Shown: in pieces, positions 35,428-47,504 of the stretch
Position numbering within the stretch: position 1 is the first letter of the stretch
Layout: each line of letters starts with the position of its first letter
Source of the DNA: Punctularia strigosozonata HHB-11173 SS5
Lineage: Eukaryota > Basidiomycota > Agaricomycetes > Corticiales > Punctulariaceae
Direction of reading: 5' to 3'
Length of the DNA stretch: 64,000 bases
Assembly (NCBI RefSeq): GCF_000264995.1
Contig: NW_006767434.1
Location: 2,477,323 to 2,541,322 of the forward strand
Position numbers and translations under genes: made by a program
Notes under the pieces: generated by a model
Told to the model about the DNA's origin: nothing
Seen by the model: only the letters and a program-made list of their open reading frames with translations
The model's database searches: none

Positions 35428-38400
35428 ATGGAGGCATTCAAAGCACGGCTCGCATCCTTCGAGAAGTCAAAACGCGTCAAATATACCACAGAAGCTGGCA
35501 AGACAGCAACCGTCACGCTCAAGTGGCCGCATAAGGACGGCATCCGCGCGACCCCTCACGCTTTAGCCCAGGCGGGCTTTTACTGGAACCCGAGCGCTGA
35601 GGACGGGGAAAAGGATAACGTGCGGTGCTTCCTCTGCGACAAGGAGCTCGCCGAATGGGGCAGACGAGATGATCCCTTCGATCTGCATTTCGCGAAGTGT
35701 GGACAAGGCGAGTCTGCGTGCCCGTGGGCGGTCGCGCGGTGTGGAATTGAACATGACATGGATGACGACGGGAAGTGAGTATTTCGGTCCATGCTCCAAC
35801 CACTCGCCGTTGATTTATAAGACAGCTTCATCTTCGACTCTTCGGAGCGATTACCGCGGGGTAAGATCATGGAGAAGGCCCGGCTGGAGACGTTCACGAA
35901 AACAGGCATATGGCCTCATGACAAGGGCAAGAATCACGGCGCCAATTCCAAGAAGGTACGCGATCCGTCTTTTATGGAGGATAACGATCTGATTGGCCGC
36001 AGATGGCGCAAGCAGGCTTCGTGTTCTCCCCGCAGACAGCGGGAGACGATACAGCAACGTGTTTCTACTGTAACATCTCCCTCAGTGGCTGGGAATCTGA
36101 CGACGATCCGATGTGAGTTCACGCTGAACGACCATGCTTGTCAGCCTCACAGGTATTTTGCAGGGTCGAGCACCGTAAACGAGAAAAGAAATCCGGGCCC
36201 TGCCCATTCTTCTCATCTCCCGCTCCTGCGCTTGCCAAATCCACGTCAAAGAGCCAATCGTCTCGGAAGTCCACCGCTCTAAGCTCTAGAGCCGGTTCTG
36301 CAGCGCCAAGCACGAAAACGCAGTCCCGCTCCTCCCGACGTCCTACAACAGTAGAACCGGACATAGAGGAGGAGGGCACTTCTCCTGATGAATTGGCGCC
36401 TTCAACCCGATCCTCGCGCAAGGCTCAAGGTTACGCCGCCCTCGTAACCAAAACTCCAGCGACTAAAAGCAGAACCGCCAGCCGATCGACGAAGCAGGCT
36501 CCTTCCGATTCAGAGCGGGAAGGAGACGAGCTCATCCTACAGGATGGCAAGGGCAAGGGTGAAGTCGAGAGGAAAGCCTCCACTGCAAAAGCGAAAACGC
36601 CCAAAGAAACGCAAAAGCGTAAGGGCAAAGCGTCGAAGGCATCGGATTCAACCGCAGAGGAAGAAGACAACATCAGGGTTCTGCGGAAGTCCACACGTGG
36701 ACTGTCAAATACCGCCCGAGGCAGAGTTGCAGAATCGGACCTTGAGAGTGTGCGTGAGGAAGAAGACATCGAGCCGGCTCAAGGACGTGCATCAAGATCG
36801 CGGACCGCCAAAGGGCGCGTCTACGTTGACGCGCCGGATGAGGAGGTCGCGCCTGTAGAGCCTAAGCCCAGGAAGGCTAGGGGCAAGTCGCTGGCGCGTT
36901 CCAAGTCGAAGGCCAAACTCAAGGACGAGGAAGAGGAAGAGGAAGAGGAAGGGCAAGTCGTCGTTCAGGAGAACGGAAAGGCAGGTACCAGAAAGGCCGG
37001 GAGCAAGTCGCTTGCACGTTCAAAGTCGAAGTCCAAAATGAAGGAGGAGGAGGAGGAGGAGGAGGAGGAGGAGGAGGAAGACGTGGTTCAGGATAGCGGA
37101 AAGGCCGCACGATTGAAAAAGTCTACTCGTGCTAAACCGCGGGCCGCGTCTGATCGACCTTCCGAGCCCGAAGAACCCCCTCCGAGAGCAAGTGTTCCTC
37201 CAAAAGCCAAGGCCAAGACTATCTCTCGCACAAAATCCCGCGCGAACCTGCGACACGAGTCAGAGGACGAGACCAATGAGGTTGACCACAGCGAACGAAC
37301 GATGCAAAAACCGAAGAAGAAAACAACTAAGGCTACGCGCGGCCGGTCTCCATCGCCTGAGTCCCAGGAAGCAGAAAGACCGCTCAAGGTCGGCCCACCG
37401 AAAGTATCTTCCCGGATAATGTCAAAGGACCATCAGGTTTCTGAGCCCGAGTCGGCAGTTATCTCAGCAGCTGAAGACGCGGACGAAACCATCGTCCTGG
37501 CGAAGTCCACTCGGGAGTTGCCTATGCCTAGGAAAGCTGTTGAAGAAGCTGGAAACCATGCACCGGTGCCTTTGCCCGCCAAGGGCTTGTCAACGCGATC
37601 CAGCACCGAAGCCGCTGCGGCCTCTGTTCGTGCTCCATCAATGAACATCGATGATCTGGACGAGGCGTTCCAGTTCAACGCTGCTGCAGCACCCCAGGAG
37701 CCTGCTGCGGAAGTGCAACGCAAGGAGAGAGGGACCAAGCCGAGATCGCTCATGGTTGGGGGCAGGGTCGAGCAGCCCCCTGCACCCAAGCAACACGAGA
37801 GCACTGAGCGCTCCAATGCTGCTTTGCTTGCCTACACGATATCGCAATCGATGAACCGGAGCGTCAATTCCAGCCGCGCGAGTTCTAATGAGCCGTTGTC
37901 CACAGCTACGCCCCCTGCTGAGACGGAATCCGATATATTGCAAGAATCGGGCGACGACCAGGATGGCGCAACGGAGGCCCTGAAAGAACGCGTCGAAACG
38001 GGAGCTGAAACCCGAGAATTCTTCCCTGCCTCCTTTGCACACCAACCGACCCAGGCTGACGTCGGCGTTGCCCGGAAAATGGTCCTTCCACCCGCCAATC
38101 CAACTGTGATCAGAGTCAAACCAGCCCCCAGCCAAGTCGGTGATGGACCGCCCAGAGAAGAGGCCATACCCGCCAATGTAGGGGCCACCCTACCTGCGCC
38201 TGAGATCCCTGCACCGCGGCCGACGATCGAGAAAGATACACATCCGTTGGTAGAGGATATGATCGACCTTTCGATCCCGCCACTGGCAAAGGTCGCTCCT
38301 TCCAGGATAGCTGTGTTGACGGAGTCGGAACGTAATATGACGGTCGAAGAGTGGATACGCAAAGAAATTGAGAGGGAGTATGGACTCCTCAAAGCAGATG

Positions 38401-38468
38401 GCGAGCGACGAATAGCAGATTTCAAGCGACGTGCCAGGGAAGCCCGAAGTATCATCGAGTCGCTATAG
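35428..38468 (+). CDS. bir1: BIR-domain protein, Bir1/survivin type
   Basis: Four exons (35428-35774, 35826-35955, 36003-36112, 36164-38468) encode about 963 residues with two N-terminal BIR zinc domains. BIR1: AGFYWNPSAEDGEKDNVRC, then CFLCDKELAEWGRRDDPFDL followed by H and later Cys residues. BIR2, assembled by two splices: MAQAGFVFSPQTAGDDTATC, CFYCNISLSGWESDDDP, EHRKREKKSGPCPFF. The rest is highly charged and Ser/Lys-rich, and ends in a helix, MTVEEWIRKEIEREYGLL and RRIADFKRRAREARSIIESL. This architecture is that of fungal Bir1, the survivin-like subunit of the chromosomal passenger complex (with Aurora kinase, INCENP and borealin) at centromeres. The His-to-last-Cys spacing is a few residues longer than usual in both BIRs. 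An internal acidic repeat lies at 36882-37118. Confidence 0.88.
36882..37118 (+). repeat. In-frame duplication with (GAG)n acidic tracts in bir1
   Basis: Two copies of a roughly 120-bp unit lie head to tail. Both read KSLARSKSK, then a Glu run, then VVQ, then GKA. The second Glu run (37041-37080) is a nearly pure GAG microsatellite. The copies differ mainly in Glu-run length, which points to slippage after a recent duplication. Confidence 0.7.
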
Positions 38469-39046
38469 CTTTCAGCAGGGTGGGACCGGTGAGGAGACAG
38501 ACCCCTTCGCTTCTGTCAATGCTGTTGGTTATTGCAGACGGACTTGACGCAATCACGCATGATTATATCCGCCCCTTATCTATAGATGGACTTCGAAACG
38601 AATCCTGAACATGGACTCCAATTCATTCAATGCGCATGTTTTCACTCGCGTCTGTACCGATACCAGATGTGTTTCAACGCCATTCATTTATGTACTGTAC
38701 GTACTTTTCCGACCGTAAGTTCAGCCGGCCGAGGGGGACCTGGGGACGCGTGCTTATCATGGTCAGATTATATTGTCTCACGGTCAGATATCATAATTCT
38801 CGCGGTTAGAGGTTCGGAGTGCCAAGGGACAGGGGTACAACAGGTTAGGGTGGCCCTGGGGACGCGGACCAACTCACGGTCGTAAAAGTACAGTAATGGC
38901 ACCCGCTGAATTCGAAGACTCGAGTCGAACGTGGTTTCGCCCGATGGGCGCTTGATCAACTCTGATTCACAACACTGCGCAGCTTGGCGAATCGCGATCT
39001 TCGACTTCAACGTCGACCTCTCTCGTTCAACGTTTCACTTGAGATC
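38469..39046. other. Intergenic region bir1 to Dicer-like
   Basis: About 580 bp holding the bir1 3' end and the Dicer-like promoter. No additional gene recognised. Confidence 0.4.
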
Positions 39047-42000
39047 ATGAAGGACGAAGAGCCGAATACGACGACCGATAATGGCGCTTTGCCTGTATCC
39101 AGAAGCTATCAGCGAGAGATGCTCGCGGAGAGCTTGCACAGGAACATTGTGATCGCCATGGACACGGGTAGCGGGAAAACACACATCGCGGTATTGAGGA
39201 TCAAGTACGAATCCGAGCGGGAGTCCAAAAAGGTATGACCACGGCACGGAGTTCAAGTGTCTGAAACCGACGTGGCATCTTTCAGGTTTCCTGGTTCGTA
39301 GCACCTACCGTTGCGCTGTGCGAGCAGCAAAGAGAAGTGCTCGCCACCGCGCTACCCGTGTCCGTGGGGATTATTTCAGGATCCCTGGAACCCGACCAAT
39401 GGAAGGATGCCAGGATATGGCAAAGAGTGATTGAAACCAACCGAGTCATAGTCAGTACTCCTCAGGTCCTTCTCGATGCTATGCGCCATGGCTACGTTGA
39501 CATGGGCCAACACATAAACCTCCTGATATTTGACGAAGCACATCATGCAGCAGATAAGCATCCTTACAACTTGATCATGAAAGAATTCTACTTTCGTCTC
39601 CCGCCTCGGGGTACGGGGGAAACGCCTTTGTCGGCTAACAGCAGTATCAATCGAGAAAGACCTATGATACTGGGACTCACTGCTAGTCCAAGTTTCGGCG
39701 GAAATCTTGAGAAGGCTTTTGCGTGCGTTGGTTGTGATCCCTTAGTCCTCTATCATTTGACCATTTCCCAGGATCATCGAAGCAAATCTGGACAGTACGA
39801 TCAGAGCGCCGCGGATCTTCCGCGAGGAGCTCGCAGCTCATGTCCATCGTCCCACCTTCAAACATGTCCTTTATCCTTTACCTACAGAAGACTACGGCCG
39901 ACCGAGCTCCAGGAATGCTCAAGCGCTCAATGCTGTGGTCGCGTCACTAGACATCGGCCAAGACCCATATGTGATCTCTCTGCGCCAACAACTTCAGCGA
40001 GCACTTCCTGGCCCTGAGAGAAATCGCATCGACCAAAAGCTCAGTAAAACGATCCAGAAAAAAGATTCATACTCTCACAAGGGCTTACGGGAATTCGCTC
40101 GTGCTGCTCTCGACATCTGCTATGATCTCGGCCCATGGCCTGCCGATTGGTATGTTCGCAAGGTCATCGAGCGCGCACAAGCGTCCGGCGAATCGTTCAA
40201 CACAACGGGTATGTCATCTTGGCATAATCGGTGGCGTGGAACGGAGAAAACATACCTTCTCGAACTCTTGGGTCGTGTTAACCTGGACGATCCGGTGGAC
40301 TTGGACGACGAGGCTACACTGGTGAACGGTTGTTCCGAGAAGGTAAATCTGCTCATAAGCTCCCTCCTATCGGAGAAGTTGGCCGCAGAGGAGGACCACG
40401 AGCTGTTTACCGGCCTTGTCTTTGTGACCAGGAGGGACAGCGTCTTAGCGCTCGCGGAGATTTTGTCGAGACACCCTCGCACAAGGGGCGCCTTCAAGGT
40501 TGGATGCCTTCTTGGCAGTTCCGATAGTGTGAAACGCCGCGCATTCCTGGACATTACTCGGGAACTGTTAGTGCAATCTCAAACGGAAACACTAGAGGAC
40601 CTCAAAATCGGGGAGAAGAATTTGATCATATCTACGGCGGTTGCTGAAGAAGGCATAGATATTCAAGCTTGCGGAGCCGTTTTCAGGTGGGATCCTCCTC
40701 CCAACATGGTCAGCTGGGCCCAGAGCCGAGGAAGAGCGAGAAAGAAGAAGAGCACTTTCACTCTCATGTTCGATGACTCCGGCGCGCACGCTAAAATGGT
40801 GGAACAGTGGGAACGCTTGGAGAGGGAAATGATGAATATGTATTATGATCCGAGTCGAGATATGCGAGAACCGGAAGACGGAATGGGCGAGCACATCGGC
40901 GTCGACGAGGTCCTCGAGTTCAAGGTGCCCTCCACCGGGTAAGTCTTGTTTATGAACTTGCTCATCCTTCCTGACACCCACTCGTCTAGTGCATTGTTGA
41001 CTTTGCAGTCTGCTGTCACCCACCTCAACCATTTCTGCGCATGTATTCCTGGAGGACAGCATGCACCGATCTACGACATAGACCCCCCGGACCTTCCCGA
41101 GGGATGGCACGCTACGCAAACGACGTTCACGCCCTATCAAGGTCCTTGGGGATGCGTGGTGATCCTCCCTCGTCTCCTACCTCGCCACCTGCGCGAGTTT
41201 CGGGTGGGGCGAGAGTACACCAGCAAGGCATCCGCTCGCAACCACGCTGCTTTCTTCGCCTATCGCTCGCTCTACGAAGCTGGGTTGCTTAATGATCATT
41301 TGCTGCCCATCACGAGCGTCATAGAACCAGAGTTAGTGGAGGAGATCAAGCAGCTACTATCCGATATAGAGAAACGTGCTGGTACCGCAACCGTCTCATC
41401 GCAGATGGATCCCTGGGCTCCGCTTCCTAATGCGAAGGGGTTATGGAAGATGACCTGTCAAGTTGACGGTTTGCCCCCACTCCAGTTGCTCACTTACAGT
41501 CGTCCGCGTCTCTATTCAGAAGACCCTCCATCGAATCTGTATCCGGGATATCGTCCACCCATTTCCATGCGGTTCTTCGAACCCGAGCGAATGGATGCGT
41601 CTGCCCACGAGATCGACAGCGCCCGACGTTTCACAAGGCGCCTCTTCTGGGCGATCCATCATGGAAGGATGGCCTGGAATGAACTCAACTTCGCGTATAT
41701 AATCCTGCCCCTTCCTGGCATCGATCCCCAGTGGCATGCACGTCGCTCGTTTGGGCTGGAACCGGACGCAGATGATCGGGAAGTTATTCGCTTGAACGCG
41801 GCCATCGCAGGGGAACAATTCGGCTATCCAAACGACCTCAACTTGGTCGTAGAAGAATCGTCCAAAGGCCGCCCTACGCATTGGTTCATGCAATGGCATT
41901 TTGATCAGTTGTCCACCGTGGAAGAAGAGGCAATGCGCTCCCGAAACCCTGAGAAATACTCCGATATGCCCATTAAATACCCTTTGTTGTTATTGAAGCC

Positions 42001-43774
42001 AGGATCCCGTCGACACAATATGCTCATTCCAAGAACGCTGGACGAGGTCCCATCTTCGGATGCCAAGCCTATTCTTCTCCCCGCGGACGCAGCGACAGCC
42101 ATACTCCTATCTCAGGCCGAATCAGAATATGCACTCCTCCTGCCCTCTATCTTGCGACGCTTGACCGTGACCATGACCGCTGCATCGTTGCGCGAGATGC
42201 TGTTTCTATCACCCAGATTGAGGAGTATCCCTCTCGATCTGCTCACCGCGGCGATCACGGCTCCAGTCTCGGGTGAGATAAGGAATTATCAGCGTCTAGA
42301 GACCCTTGGGGACACCGCGCTCAAGTTCATGGCGTCCATCAGCCTCCTGACGGACTACCCCCTATGGCATGAGGGATACCTGAGCAAGAAGAAAGACCAC
42401 GCGGTAGCGAACGTAAGACTAGCCAAGATCGCACTATCCAAGGAACTATATCGTTGGATGATACGGGATCGTTTCATAGTCAAGAAATGGCGCCCAAAGC
42501 TTGCAGAGTGGCAGAAATCTTCGGGTGACGAGAAGAAGATGCCGGAGTCAGAAGTAGACACCAACGCCGAGAAAGGGCGAGGGCAGCCTCAACTATCCAT
42601 GAAGATGCTAGCGGATATCGTTGAAGCAATCATAGGCGCCGCCTATCTCCATGGCAGCTTCGACTTGGCCGTTGAAGTTACGCGGTTGTTTGACATTGGA
42701 ATTGACATCAAAACACCTCCGACATGCATCGAGCGCATACTTGTCCGGGCACAGGCGTCCGTAGATGATCTCCGGGAAATACCTTCACAGATCGACGTTG
42801 TGGAACGCATGCTCGGCTACAGCTTCAACAACAAAGTGCTCCTCGTCGAAGCCCTGACTCATGCGAGTCTTCAAGGCACTGAGGGGACGATATCCTACGA
42901 GAGAATGGAATTCCTGGGGGATGCGGTTCTCGACATGGTGGTTACCGACTACTTATACCGGAGGTCCGACAAGAACTACGGACCTGGACACATGCATCTT
43001 CGTAAGCAAGCGGTCGTCAACATGCACTTCCTTGCCTACGTCTGCTTTGGCATCTCGACCGAGCTCGAAGCAGCTATGGGCTCGTCCGACGGCGTGGGAA
43101 ATACATCGATTCGCAACAGTAGCCAGAGAGTGTATCTCTGGCAATGCCTCCTTCATTCGAGCCACAGAATTCTCGATGATCAATCAAATGCTTTCACTCG
43201 CTACCAGCGCAACCGGAAGGCTTTCGATCGTGCCTTTCAGCATGACACTCTATTTCCTTGGACCGCGTTGACGCAGTTGCAAGCGCCGAAGGCGCTTAGC
43301 GATGTAGTCGAAAGCACCATCGGCGCCGTCTTCCTGGATAGCGGAGGGAGCTTCGAAGTCATCCAGAATCTCCTCCGCAGGTACAGGATCCTTCCAACGC
43401 TGGAGCGGATCGTTGACTGCGACGTTGACGTCCAACATCCTGTTTCGAGATTGTCGATATGGGCAGCGAAAGAAAAGAAGAAGGTCAAATATGATTTTGA
43501 CAAGGCCGACGGACGTATTAGCTGCGCCATATACATCGACGAGCAGGAGGAAGTCAGGGTGACTGAGCCATACCGCGGACGTATCAGCCAAGCCGAAGTC
43601 AAGTTCATGGCGGCAGAACAAGCGATTAGAAAGTTCAGAGTCATATCGGCGGATAGTATGCTCTGGGAGATGGAGGGCGTTGGGCACGATAACGAAGGTG
43701 ATGAGGAAGAGTCAAACGATGAGGAGGGACGCTATGATTCCGGATATGATGCTTCGGTATTGGATGTGTTCTAA
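39047..43774 (+). CDS. DCL: Dicer-like ribonuclease III
   Basis: Four exons (39047-39232, 39286-39722, 39772-40938, 40990-43774) encode about 1524 residues, a typical fungal Dicer size. In order: DExD/H helicase ([13 protein letters not shown] near residue 40, [17 protein letters not shown] near 145, [13 protein letters not shown]); helicase C-terminal domain ([48 protein letters not shown]); Dicer dimerisation domain (residues 600-690); RNase IIIa ([18 protein letters not shown] near 1030); RNase IIIb ([16 protein letters not shown] near 1235, and [13 protein letters not shown]); and a short dsRBD-like C-terminus ([17 protein letters not shown]). No PAZ domain is recognisable, as in many fungal Dicers. 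RNase IIIa has Gln where IIIb has the first Glu of ERxE. It should cut dsRNA into small RNAs for silencing. Confidence 0.93.
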
Positions 43775-44084
43775 GCTTGACTCACAAAGCAGATGCGAGA
43801 ATACCAGTAAACTTAGTCGGAGCGCTCCAAATATTGTCAATTGCCAACGCCGATACTCTTGTTTGGTGTGGGATCGATTTTCAGCGTACGGGCACTCGAT
43901 GCCGGCGCTAAGTTCATTCAAGAGCACCGCAGTGTCATCGGAGCTAGTGACAGTAGGGAGATACTTACATACACAGGGATCATTCCATTCATATGGACAC
44001 GTCCCGTGGCAGCCTCTGCGCAGACACCAAGCCCCCGTCTTTTGCCTTGATCAGGCGGCTAAGCCGTACGGGAGGACTCGCAGG
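43775..44084. other. Intergenic region Dicer-like to PL14-like
   Basis: About 310 bp. The frame of the next gene stays open upstream of its chosen ATG, so an N-terminal extension or upstream exon could lie here. Confidence 0.35.
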
Positions 44085-45442
44085 ATGTCCTTGGCTTCCT
44101 TTACATCGCTAACTCACAATACCACCGTCGTTCGTTCAGCATATTCATCCTACTCCCCAGCACCTACTATCAGCATTCTGAGCAAGGAACGACCTCCGGT
44201 GGCATGGACAGGTTCATTCAATTCAACTGACCTCGCCGCGTTCAACATCTCTCGGATCTCCTCCGGCAAACATAACCTGCAAGTCGCGAAGGCGGACCCA
44301 AGCAATTCCACCGCGTCCGAGCGTCTTGAAGGGGGACCGAAGACGTTCTACGATGCGTCCGTCATCTCCGTCCTCTACCCTGCGGGCTCCGTCAACCCAG
44401 GCGCTTCGGACACGCCGGTCGGCGGCGCTCAGTTCTACTCTAATCCTCTCGGTGTCGACCTACTCTCTGCGAAGAATGTCTCTTTAGAATACAGCGTCTA
44501 CTTTCCAGCCGAGTTTGACTTCGTCCTAGGCGGCAAGCTTCCTGGTATTTATGGCGGACACGAGAGCTGCTCTGGCGGAGACGACGCGCTCGATTGTTTC
44601 AGCACGCGCATGATGTGGAGGAAGGACGGAATGGGCGAACTATATCTGGTACGTCCTGCGGTCTATTTCACTTCTTGGTTTGTCGCCGAATCCGATCTAT
44701 ATAGTACGCACCGAAGAACAAGCAAACGGAAGGTCTCTGCTCTCTTCCTCCCAAGTCCATCTGTGCGTCGTCGTACGGCCTGTCCATAGCGCGGGGCATA
44801 TTCTCGTTTCCTCCGGGCCAGTGGACTCGGCTTCGGCAGACGGTCGTCTTGAATACCCCGGGACAGCAAGACGGCGGCTTCAAGCTCGAGGTGAACGATC
44901 GCGTCGTGCTGGAACGGGATGACGTCTACTACCGTGGACCCGTGGACGAAGACGAGGAAAGTCTTGAGGAATGCAACGAGGGAGAGAGCGAGGCCGAAAT
45001 CGTGAATGCGCTGGACAGCGATGTCAACTTATCCGTGTTCATGACCGCGGATGGACTCGTCGTGCTAGGCGATCCCTCCCGTGCGGCTGCTGACAGCCGG
45101 ACCGATCTGGACGTCCCGGACGGTGGATCGGATGAGAAAGCGGTTCCTGATGCGACGAGCTCCGTTTGGTTCACTCCGGAGGGACTGGTCGTACTCGGTG
45201 ATTCACAGGTTTTGGGTCTTGCAGCGGAGGACGGCGGAGATTCCGATCCCGACAACGGCGCGTCACCCATCGGGTTCTCGGGATTGTTTTTCAGGTAGCC
45301 TCTTGTGCTTAGGGATATTCACGACGTGCTCGACTCACTCATCACATATAGCACATTCTTCGGGGGCCAAGGTTCGCAATGGGCAACGCCGAAGGATCAG
45401 TACGTCTCATTCAGGGATTTTTATATGACGATACACGCGTAA
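44085..45442 (+). CDS. Polysaccharide lyase family 14-like protein
   Basis: Three exons (44085-44648, 44705-45294, 45352-45442) encode about 414 residues. The core reads EYSVYFPAEFDFVLGGKLPG, IYGGHESCSGGDDALDCF, STRMMWRKDGMGELYLYAPK, ASSYGLSIARGIFSFPPGQW, TRLRQTVVLNTPGQQDGG, and at the end STFFGGQGSQWATPKDQYVS. This is the beta-jelly-roll pattern of fungal PL14-like (glucuronan/alginate lyase-type) proteins. Between YYRGP and GFSGLFF is an insert of about 110 acidic residues with an internal repeat. I see no signal peptide at the chosen ATG. An upstream exon is likely if the enzyme is secreted. Family assignment rests on remembered motifs; substrate is unknown. Confidence 0.75.
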
Positions 45443-45559
45443 TTCTAGACCACTGTGCATCTATCGTACACCTGGAATCTATCTTCCCTTGCTACTCGAC
45501 TTGTGATACATGAAGTGTGGTTCATCGTGCGACTGGTCTCAGCGGCCCGCTACTGGTCA

Positions 45560-47282
45560 TCACGTTGATAGAACCCGCGGTGAACGTTGCTGTTCGTGCC
45601 GTGAGCTGAACGCACGGCGGTGAACGTAATTCAAACCGCACCTTGCATTAGGGTCGATAGCTTTCAAGCTAATGCAGCTAGAGACGTGAATGAGATGACC
45701 TCTCCTACGCCTCACGAACGCAGCGTAGAGGCTGGCAGCAAGTAGAACTACGCCCGCGCTGACGAACGTAGGGATATGGAACTGAGAGGGTCTGGAGAAG
45801 ACGGCCGTTAACGCGTAGGATAGTAGCTCGGCCATGTTTTGGAACGATGCTTCCACGGACGAGAAGGAGCCGCGAGCCTCGGGTTCAACCTCCTGTATAG
45901 GTGATGTGAGGATCTCGAATGACTGCAAGCGGCGCGCCGTACCTCCTGAACGATAATCTGCACGCAGAGGTCGAAGCCCCAAAGGCCAACGCGGCTGAAG
46001 ATGACACCGACGACGAGCCCGAGCGCGCCGGAGAGAGGACCAAGGCGAGAGCCGCGGTACCAGCTTAGCGCCGCCACGAGGCAGACCGCCTGCCAGGTGA
46101 CGAACCAGAGCCCGGCGCGGATCGGGCCCACCTTGCGCATGGCGCGCGGTGCAAGCCAGGTCGCGGACATCTCGAACCCGACGGAAACGGCGCGCATGAG
46201 GCCGATATGCGTGGGCGTGAAGCCGGCGCTGAGGAGGTAGGTGACCATCTGCCCGCCGAAGGAGAGCACGGTGAGGTAGAGGAGCGAGAGCGCGAAGGAC
46301 GGCAGGAAGTCGCGGTGCTTGACGTAGGCGACTATCGAACTACCTAGAGCGCCCACTCGGGATGCGACGGTCCTCTGCTCGGACCCATCCACGTGTGCGG
46401 CTATGAGCTTAGGTTGTTGGAGTGCTGGCACGATGTCGTAAACCTAGATCTGTTCGTCAGAGCCAGGGCGGATGGCACACGAAGGACAAACGAACCTTTG
46501 CTACAGCGAAGTACTCCATTCCGACCGAAATGATGTTCAGGATGAGTGTAGTCAGCAGCGCTACGTGTATAGATATCCCGGATAACAGGGCTATGCAGAG
46601 CGGACCGACCAACTTGCAGAAGAGGTCGATGCGACGCATCTGCGAGTTAAGCGCTGCGCGGCTGGATAAGCCGACGTTTCGCATACAGACTGTCGGTATG
46701 GGCCCTCACTCTGCAAGCTGCAAGATGACGCCTCGGCAACCACGATGACCTGGTATGTGAAGTCAACGACGGCGTGGAGGACAGGGGCGGTGATAGCATA
46801 TAGCATACCCAATCCCGTTCGACCGATACGGTGTTCATGATTGAACATAACTTCTCTACACAGGCGAGGGGTGCCAGGATGATCAGTAAAACGATCTGTA
46901 GTTTCGCACTTGCGAGGCCCGACACGAGCAAGAGAAAACCCAAGCAAGAGAGTATAGTAGATGCGCGCTGTCCTAAAATCGAGAACCGCACGACCTGCAG
47001 CCGGTCTCCTGTATCCACGTAACGTCCTAAGACAGGGCAGATGATGATGGCGGCGCCTGCCCGGACGAGAGCGTAGATCGACGCCGGAAGGAGGGTATCG
47101 GGGTATACGGCTGCTAGGAAGAGCACCGCGCCAAACTCAAATAGACGAGAGTTCCACGTCGAGAAGAAATGGGAGATATAAAGCCTGCGAGCGATGTGCT
47201 GCGACTGTTGGCTGGACGAATTGAAGTTGGCGGGGTTGGAAGACGTGTCAAGGAAAGGGGCTTGCTCTGCGTCGGCCTCCAT
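45560..47282 (-). CDS. Ferroportin (SLC40-type) metal exporter
   Basis: Five exons (47282-46809, 46749-46710, 46653-46496, 46443-45943, 45892-45560) encode about 501 residues with around ten hydrophobic segments. Conserved ferroportin blocks: ISHFFSTWNSRLFEFGAVLF, LGRYVDTGDRLQVVR, NTVSVERDW, SLQTLNSQMRRIDLFCKLVG (built by splicing a 40-nt exon), GFTPTHIGLMRAVSVGFEMS, RVGLWGFDLCVQIIVQE, and EARGSFSSVEASFQNMAELL. Ferroportins export Fe2+ and other divalent metals; fungal members are thought to act at the vacuolar or plasma membrane. The tail after GHLIH is poorly conserved and could contain another intron. The gene is divergent from the zinc-finger gene, 222 bp between start codons. Confidence 0.88.
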
Positions 47283-47504
47283 AGTCAGGGCAAAACTCGA
47301 AGGACGAGGCTGCCGTCGATATATAGACCGATCATCACCGCCGTCTGCTCTGGACGAGTCGTAAGATGATGATGCATTCGAGGACCGTCCGTGCCGAGAG
47401 CGTGGGAAGCATGGTCGACGGGCAGAGTTGCCTTTTCGGGGAGCTTTGGTGCGATTGCTTCGTCACTGTCGCTACTGCCCACGACGTCCATAGTGCGCAG
47501 TGCG
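47283..47504. promoter_or_regulatory. Bidirectional promoter, ferroportin / zinc-finger gene
   Basis: A 222-bp gap separates two divergent ATGs. No canonical TATA box was identified. The shared promoter allows co-regulation of the metal exporter and the zinc-finger protein, which is inference only. Confidence 0.4.

Noticed and set aside
26705-43774. An RNA-silencing gene cluster of RRM-YTH and Dicer-like genes
   Set aside because: They are separated by unrelated genes (Ser-rich protein, bir1) and no Argonaute or RNA-dependent RNA polymerase is present, so proximity is probably chance.
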